Both the position numbers and the translations under genes were made by a program. From Castanea sativa (lineage: Eukaryota; Streptophyta; Magnoliopsida; Fagales; Fagaceae), in assembly GCF_040712315.1 (NCBI RefSeq), contig NC_134021.1, forward strand, positions 31,469,501-31,533,500: a DNA stretch of 64,000 nt. The letters run 5' to 3'. The notes below the pieces were generated by a model. It worked only from the letters and a program-made list of their open reading frames with translations, did no database searches and had not been told where the DNA came from. Below, one piece after another: positions 56,883 through 64,000 of the stretch (the stretch's first letter is position 1; the number at the start of each line of letters is the position of its first letter).

Positions 56883-59332
56883 TTGCAGAAAATCTATCAA
56901 ACCCAATTTCACGCACAAGATAAATAATGGGAATACCTCATGATTAAGATATTGGGTATATGGACACAACTATAGATTAATCCAAGACAACCTTTTTTTT
57001 TTGGTCACTTTTTGGAGAGAATTACTCAAAAAGAGATGGGCATAAAATAAAGGAAATTCTAACCTTCATGTGCTGGGTTCAGTTTGAACTGGTTAAAAGG
57101 AAAACGAACTAGTGACACTCTGAAGTCTGAAACCATTGAAGTTTGGAATTGTCGTTAATAAAACGGTAGGTGGCAATTTGGTTGTCGAGTCATCATCACA
57201 CACGTCTCATTAGTCCCATAAGAAAAAGGAAAAAAAATAAAATAAAAAAGGGAATCTAAAGGTCCATTGGACTTAGAGCACACGTGGCAGGTTAGATTTC
57301 CTTTTCATGCAGATGGAAGGAACCTGTAACTTGTATGCAATAAAGGGATCACTGATTAGACTAGACATTTAATAATAGCATCGTTTAGGTTCGATGTATG
57401 CTTTATGTACGTCTAAGAGTATATATTAACCGATTATTTTAAGAAAATTTTTATAAATAATTGAAAAAATTATTAAAATAATTAATTATTATTTTTTAAA
57501 TAATTTATTAATATATATCCTAAAAATAACATTTCCTCTACGGTTTTCAAATAGAGCTTTCAGTTTAAGCCATTTCTTTCTTCTTTTATTTATTTATTTA
57601 TTTATTTTTCATGTACAAGTTTTTGCTAGGCCCATTAGAGAACATTCTCCTTCTTTTTTGGTTGTTTAGACTAAAATTGTTAGTTAACAGAAAATTATAC
57701 CAAGGTTAAAATATTTTCCGAGAAAAAACATTGTCTTCATTCCCTACCCCACTATAGAGTAAAAAATTATAGGTACACTATTTTTATAAAAGTTGAACCA
57801 TTAAGTTTTTACTAAATTTTATTTAGGCTATCATTAATATCACATTTTACTTACTAATTATAATTTACCACTTTAACAATTATACAATTTTTTCTGTCAA
57901 AAAAATAAATTGTAAAATTCTTTTCCCATAAAAAAATTAAATAGTAAAATTTTGCGAGTATTTTTGTGACTCTAAACTTATTGTTATTTTTAATTCCTAT
58001 AATTCACCAGTACACACTTCTACCTCCCTCCATATCACCGCAACCATTGTCACTATTCGTACATTGTTAGAACTTAGCAACGCCACTAATCTATGGCCTT
58101 CGTCACTATTGGCCACTACCTGTCCTATTGTCACTATCAAAATCAATTGAATCCAGTTTGACACCTAAATGCTATAATTTTTAAATGAATTTTTTTAAAA
58201 TTAAATAATATTATTTAACTTTCTATATTATTATAATAATTATTATTATTATTATTAATTTTTAAAATCAATGATCTTGGTTTTTAGGCACAAAATTACG
58301 AATTAAGTTTTTGTATTTATATTTTATTAACATATCTTTTACAATTAGTAATAACTAATCCACTTAATTAATGCACTCATAAAATTTTATTTTGGTGAAA
58401 CAATTTAGAGTTTTTTTTTAATCTGAAAAATAGAAATCATATTCTAGCTTTATACAAGTGTGTATGTATGTGAAATTTCTCCTAAAGATTTGAACCCTAC
58501 CAATATTTTGAGGACTTTTAAGATGTTGAAAAAAAAATGCAGAACTCACTCTTTTATATATATATATATAAAATTTCCACCCTACAACATACTTTTTTGT
58601 ACTTTTTAAATTTTTTTTTCAAAAGGGGCTTTTGGGTTCTTATAAATTTATACGGGAGTCTTAGTCTATCACTAGCCAACTCCACTATGACAATAACTCT
58701 ACCCCAATTATAATTGTTGCTGAGAGATGACGAGAGTCGAGACATTAAAAAAAAATGATACTTTGAGTTGCAAGCAAATAAAGAAAAAAAAAATCATTTT
58801 CCACTAAAAATAGTTATGATAAAAAATCATCACTAAAATGAACAAGGGAAATGTTAACCAATGCCTAAGGGCATTGGTTTAGGAGCTATTTTTAGAAACA
58901 TTTCATTGAGAGAATGATAAAACAATAAATGTTGTTGACAGCTTTTTAAATTTCTCATAAAAATGGTGTCAAAACTTTCCTATTATAGTTTATTAACAAT
59001 TACCTTAAGAGCATCTGTTAACATGACCCAATGAACAAATAAGAACTCTTTATTTCAATAAATTAATTGCCGTCACACATTTTGCTTGTCATGATCTGTT
59101 TAATGTAATTAAAAATGAGTTATTTGAAACATATTCTCCTTCTTAATTAGTAGCTTTTCACATTCTCAAAAAAAAAAAAAAAAAAACGTTACTTTTCTCC
59201 TTTATCTTTCATTATCATATACAAAAGCCCCTCATTAAAACTTACATGAAAATAGTCAAAAGATTATGGAAACTATTTTTTTTTTTTTTTGAGAAACAAT
59301 ATTATTATTATGGAAACTCTGATATAAAAAAG
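56883..59332. other. CCX-B upstream region and AT-rich spacer
   Basis: A T-run at 56993-57002 is followed by the putative promoter with the site at 57280. A 5'-truncated SINE-A copy lies at about 58412-58504. No further gene is seen. Confidence 0.5.
57280..57288. promoter_or_regulatory. ABRE/G-box-like site upstream of CCX-B
   Basis: The sequence acacgtggc, about 400 bp upstream of the CCX-B start, contains CACGTG and the ACGTGGC core that bZIP factors bind in ABA-responsive promoters. The match is seen; its use is inference. Confidence 0.4.
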
Positions 59333-59342
59333 AAGACCAACA

Positions 59343-59634
59343 TCTGCTTTGATGCTTTAGCCTTAAAGTCTCAAATCTCGAATTTTTAAATTCAATGGAA
59401 GGCTAGAAAAGCAAATGTTGCTGCTTATATCTTAGTCAAGTGGTCTTTGTTGAACAACTTTTTTGGTTTTTTTATTTTATGTGGGATTGTGGCCTTTTCG
59501 TTTTGTTTCTATAATTAGAGCTGAGGTTCGTAATCTTTCTGTGCTGTTTTTTTTATTTTATTTTTATTTTATTTTTTTATTTTTAATCTTAATAAAAAGT
59601 TTCTAGTTCATAAAAAAATAAAAATAAAAATAAA
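59343..59634 (+). mobile_element. 5'-truncated LINE, 3' end, with 10-bp target duplication
   Basis: The plus strand reads ARKANVAAYILVKWSLLNNF, close to the C-terminal RNase H region of plant L1s, with in-frame stops around it. A tail of T-rich 3'UTR and (TAAAA)n follows to 59634. The flanks aagaccaaca at 59333-59342 and 59635-59644 are identical. Confidence 0.83.
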
Positions 59635-60104
59635 AAGACCAACAAAAACGGCCGAGCAAATAAATATATTTTATATATTTCTTGTATTAAAAATAATCAT
59701 TAATAAAATTATTATTATGAAATCATTGATTTGACCATCGACAAATTATAATCATCTCAAAAAATAAAAACTCATTCTCTTTTTCGATTATTTTTGCCTC
59801 TTTTTTAAAACAATAGTGATTGATAATGGATATTCTTCAATTTCTTTCAAGGATAAAGATAGTTTAAGCACGGAATCAATTGTAGTGAAGTCCTAAATAA
59901 TAGGAAGTATGAAAGAAAAAGCCCCTATGGAAGCATTTGGACATGCATTTGTAGCTTTAAAATGGCAAATTTGTAAACCTAAATTGTGGTCTTACGTATT
60001 TGAGATAAATATACCGACTAGCGTACTCAAAATTCTCATGTATATCTTATCAAAAAAGAAAAGAAAATCTCATATATTGCACCAATTAATTTTAGATGTA
60101 TCCT

Positions 60105-60355
60105 AAAGTAATTCTGGAAGGGGCTCTTAGTCTCTGTTTTTTAAAAGCTCTGTATTCGTGGTGTTGTTTCTCTGTTTCCTTGGGTTTTTTTTTTTTTTTT
60201 TTTCATTAATTGGCTTTCTTTCCCTGGTGCTGGTGTTTTAGCTCAGGTGGTGTAGCTCACATACTTATTAAATAATAAAATTTCTATCTTTTATCTATAA
60301 AAATAAATAAAAAAATAAAACTTCTATCTTTTATCTCAAAAAAAAAAAAAAAAAA
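60105..60355 (+). mobile_element. Short LINE 3' end with 13-bp target duplication
   Basis: This 251-bp insertion ends in a 17-plus A tail. It is flanked by the perfect 13-bp repeat ttagatgtatcct (60092-60104 and 60356-60368). The last part repeats ttctatcttttatct twice, so the 3' end was duplicated. It is too short to encode a protein. Confidence 0.85.
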
Positions 60356-60368
60356 TTAGATGTATCCT

Positions 60369-62399
60369 TTGCGACCATGTTTGAGGCACAAAAGAATCTT
60401 TTACAATTCTAACACGAGTCCACATACAGACATACTCATCTAGAAAGAAACCAAATGAAAGAGACAGCATTTAGCAGGGCAATGAGACCAATAACTCTTC
60501 ATATTGAGGAGCCCAGCACTTTTAAGCCACAAGAAGGACTACCGACAAAAGAGGAAAAATCAGTTTGAATTGACTAGAATTATCTTCTAAAATTATTTAA
60601 AAAAAAATTATCTTGTAAAATGTTTTGAATTCTTATTATTTTGATAAATTCTTTCCTCAACATGATAAGGGAATCGATTACTTCTGTTATATAATGTCTA
60701 TTTTTTGTGATTTGCTTTTAGACATACAGTCTTAGACTATCCACTAAAAAAGTCCGGAATTACTTTATAACATTTATTATGATGCATTCGTTGAATGAAG
60801 GGGTAACAAAAGTTATTATTCCCCTAAAATTAAGAATATGGCTTGTACCAATTAAGAAATCAAGCAAAAGCTAGAATAGTAATTCTAATTTTGCATCAAT
60901 TCCTTCTTGCTTTAATAGGCTAGATGGTGTTTATCTGATCTCCGAATTCGATTTGGTTCTGTTTTTATAAGTGAATTCTTTATGCCCTCGAGTCCAATCC
61001 AATGATGGTAGAACAATTATTCTTTTTCAAGTGTCTTTTTATGCATCTAATTTGTTAGGAGGTCATGGTGACGTTGAAAATGACTTTGTTTTTGGAGTAT
61101 TGTCGTTAATGATTCAGCCATAATTAATGTTATTGGTCCAAATACCTTCTGTTTGGAGAGAGAGATACTTTATACCTGCTGCATATAGTGAATACCATCT
61201 AACATTTCACCCCTTCAGCTAAATCAAGAGCTCTCCTGTCTCAATCAAACTTTCCTTCTTCAAACAATGGTTGAACAAAGGTAGAGTTCTTTTCACATTT
61301 GAGCCATTAATCTAGATGATATCATTCCAAAGGAAAAAAAACCCTTACTCTAATGTTTTCAACTTTCTTTTTTCAAATATTTAGAGGCTGTTTGGATTTA
61401 TGATTTTCATAACTTATAACTTTGTTTTCATCACCCATAACTCAAAATATGTGGGTCCCACGATTTGAAGAACTTACTTGCCTGATCGGAGTCCTACATA
61501 CAACATTGAAGGCATTTATATGATGGTCAGCAAAGACAGTAAGAAAATGACAAAGCAAATATCTAATGACACTAAAATCATGTAATACTAACTGGCGACC
61601 AATACTGACATCCATAGAACCTCCTACCAAAATTACGAATAGATAGGGAGGTCCTTTCCACACACCAATCCATATAGCACATTTGGCCACTTGAAGTGGA
61701 CTCATAAGTAGTGGCAGAATTGGTTCCGAAGCTGAAGAGTATAACAAAAAACGGAAAGAATAGAAACCTAATTCACAGTCTGAAGAGTACAACAAAAAAG
61801 GAAAGAACAGAATTTGAGAACTTCAGGAAAGCATAGAGTGGGCAGTAGCAACCATTTTCATGAAGACCCAGCTGACATATAGTGGACAACCAGCAGAACA
61901 AATTGTAAGAGTCTTGCCAACAAAAATGAGAATTTAACATTAAAATATAATAATATACTAGTTTTCTCATAATTATAAAAATAGGTCTGCGTAGTTCAAG
62001 TAAAAGAGAACAAGTAGATAAGGATCACAGTCTTTCTTTATAATGTGAAGATTTCCCATTATTTTTAATTTATATTTATTTATACCTACTAATTACCTAG
62101 TACTGTCAGTATTTTTTTTAATGACTCATAAGATAAAATCCTAGAAAAAAAAAACTATTAAAGAACGTTGGTTCCAACATTTATTTAGTTTATACAGAAA
62201 TAAGATATTATTTAATATTAATAAAGTATAGAAAATATATTTCAAAAACCACGCATCATAAAGATCAGCATAGTAGATCGCAAAGAGCCAACAGTTGTGT
62301 TTATTTTCAGTGCTGCAGGATCTTCTTCCTAATTGACAGTTCAACATCTAGATCTTTCCGGAAATGCCTGGCCTATCCAAGCAATTATGAAAAGAAGTA
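60369..62399. other. No gene supported
   Basis: At about 61379-61465 the left half of a MITE is visible (GAGGCTGTTTGGATTTATG, then gtgggtcccac) with no matching right end. The minus ORF 61795-61442 (117 codons) is open but not recognised. Confidence 0.45.
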
Positions 62400-62429
62400 A
62401 AGGAAAATAGACATGTTCATCTAGAGAAA

Positions 62430-62640
62430 ATCAAAATACTTAGACGTGTTTGTTCCAGCATTTAACAAAGTAAAACAACTACCTAGACATGTTCGTCAAA
62501 GTATTCAAGAGAAAGTTGTGTTTTAGCCTAGAAGTGTTCATCTAAGCATTCAAGAGAAAATTTGTGTATTAGCCTAGAAGTGTTCATCTAAGCATTTAAA
62601 AGGAATATCAATGAGATATATAGGCATGTTCATCCAAACA
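62430..62640. repeat. Short tandem repeat, period about 55-60 bp
   Basis: Units built on cctagacatgttcg or cctagaagtgttcatctaag followed by catttaa or attcaagagaaa occur at about 62440, 62482, 62527 and 62571. Confidence 0.65.
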
Positions 62641-62948
62641 TATCATGAAAGAAACAAATAATGACTTGTTAAACATTTATTCAAGCACGTGTAGAAAGTT
62701 AAAAACATAATTAACTACCTACCAACATATAACATAAATTAAAAGGAGGAAGTGATCACTTAAAGAGTTAGGGAGAAAGCAAGGAGGTACTCAACTACAA
62801 CCAAAGTAAGAACAATGGTTGTACAACAGCTTTTCTTTTCTGCTTTCTCACTAGCTCCTTAGAGGGAATTCCCGAGGTCCAGAAAATGGAAGAAGTCTTC
62901 TCTATTTATAGGAGAAGGGATGGCTTAGCTTTAAAGCTAAGTTATTAG

Positions 62949-63690
62949 CTTTCTTCTGAAGCTAAGGGATGAGATAAACCTGTTTAAATGAGCTGGAACG
63001 GATTTGGTGTTGATCTCCATTTGAATTTTGAAAGGAAGTTGAAGATGATGTTGAACTTGTGTTATCTTCTGCACCTGTTTCGTATTTTGGCTCTCACTTT
63101 CTGCTCAAAATTCCAATTGATTCAAAATTAGTTTTTTCTGAAAGGGAATCAAATTATCTACAACTTTTTCAGAAATATAGAAAACCAAATTTCAATATTT
63201 TCTAGGCTAAAAATGTGATTTAAGTTGCCGCTGAAAATAGTAACGTTTTTTGAGCGTTTTTCTGTTTTTTTGAAATTTTTCAAAGAATGTATCTATTTTC
63301 CTATCCAACTTGTTTTTCAAAAACTTTCTTCTGAAGCTAAGGGAGGGAATAAGCCTATTAGATAAGCTTGATCAAATTGGGCATTGATACTCATTTGAAA
63401 TTTTGAAAGAAAATTGAAGATGATGCTGAATTTGAGTTATCTTCTGCACTTGTTTCGTATTTTGGCCATAACTGTTTTCTCAAAATTCCAATTGATTCAA
63501 AATTAGTTTTCTTTGAAAGGAAACTTAATTCTCTACAACTTTTCCACAAATAGAGAAAATCAAATTTCAACTTTTTCCAAGCCAAAAACGCGATTCAAGT
63601 TTCTGCTGAAGATAATAACGTTTTTTGAGCATTTTTTTTTTAAAATTTTTCATGGATCATATCTTTCTCTCTCCAAATTGTTTTTCAAAA
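62949..63690. repeat. 375-bp tandem direct duplication
   Basis: Unit 1 (62949-63323) and unit 2 (63324-63690) both begin ctttcttctgaagctaaggg and end ttgtttttcaaaa, with scattered substitutions and small indels throughout. Neither encodes a recognised protein. Confidence 0.9.
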
Positions 63691-64000
63691 GAGCAGATAA
63701 GATACTATAAAGGAAAACATTTTTTATTTTTTTTTAAAAATAAGTAAATAAAATGAAATCCAATCAAAATTCACACAATTAATTTTAAATTAATTCTTGT
63801 TGGAACCAATCAAAATTAAGTGTTTAAGATAGGACGTGATTGGGCCCATCGTGTAGGTGAGCCATGATCATTGAAAATTGATTGTATGATAACTTTTGAT
63901 CAGGTGGTCAGATCAAAACCCATGACATACCATTATGATCGTTAGAGCATCAAGATTTGTTTTGTATCACAAATCTGAAGATCTATCGGTTGGTTAAATG
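63691..64000. other. Nothing recognised at the right edge
   Basis: AT-rich sequence with no ORF, repeat end or RNA gene. Confidence 0.5.

Noticed and set aside
61442..61795. 117-codon minus-strand ORF
   Set aside because: Open but with no recognised motif, no partner exon and no codon pattern I can support; next to a half MITE. Kept only as a note in the spacer entry.

Overview
This is a nuclear plant window, most likely from a woody eudicot. The genes are spliced in plant style with GT..AG introns. One encodes a chloroplast protein with a transit peptide and two encode plant-type cation/calcium exchangers. The rest is AT-rich and packed with plant L1 LINEs, Copia and Gypsy LTR elements, tRNA-derived SINEs and MITEs. 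A Fagaceae-like genome is my guess from the look of the repeats, and the sequence alone does not prove it. I see no bacterial operons, CRISPR arrays, rRNA genes or intact tRNA genes.

Left third (1-18641, minus strand): the 5' part of a gene for chloroplast polyribonucleotide nucleotidyltransferase (PNPase). Seven short exons (18641-18342, 16671-16603, 15634-15528, 15432-15390, 9669-9586, 4445-4381, 4270-4114) join in frame into 275 codons, and the gene then runs off the left edge. Its introns are swollen by insertions: two copies of one small Gypsy-type element, at least five L1 fragments (one carrying an L1 inserted inside an L1), a Copia LTR, SINE pieces and MITEs.

Middle (18642-42156): no recognisable host gene. 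It holds a nest of three elements (a DNA transposon with TTA flanks containing a Copia solo LTR containing another Copia solo LTR, 19085-23522), degenerate LTR-type sequence, a hAT-type element with an 8-bp target duplication, a long-TIR MULE-like element, a Stowaway MITE inside a minisatellite, three same-strand copies of one SINE with target-site duplications, and a cluster of four MITEs at 37.3-39.7 kb.

Right part (42157-64000): two intronless paralogues of the plant cation/Ca2+ exchanger (CCX) family. CCX-A (42157-43917, +) and CCX-B (55149-56882, -) face each other tail to tail across 11.2 kb. That gap holds a broken SIRE-like Copia element whose second gag zinc knuckle is split by a solo LTR, an intact-looking Gypsy-type solo LTR with a perfect 5-bp target duplication, and tandem repeats. 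Right of CCX-B there are only short LINE 3' ends with clear target duplications and a 375-bp tandem duplication.

The genes do not form a pathway: PNPase works on RNA in chloroplasts, and the CCX pair moves cations across membranes. I found no new functional system. The most interesting content is the structure of the nested insertions, a few foldbacks, a short upstream ORF before CCX-A, and an altered motif residue in CCX-B.
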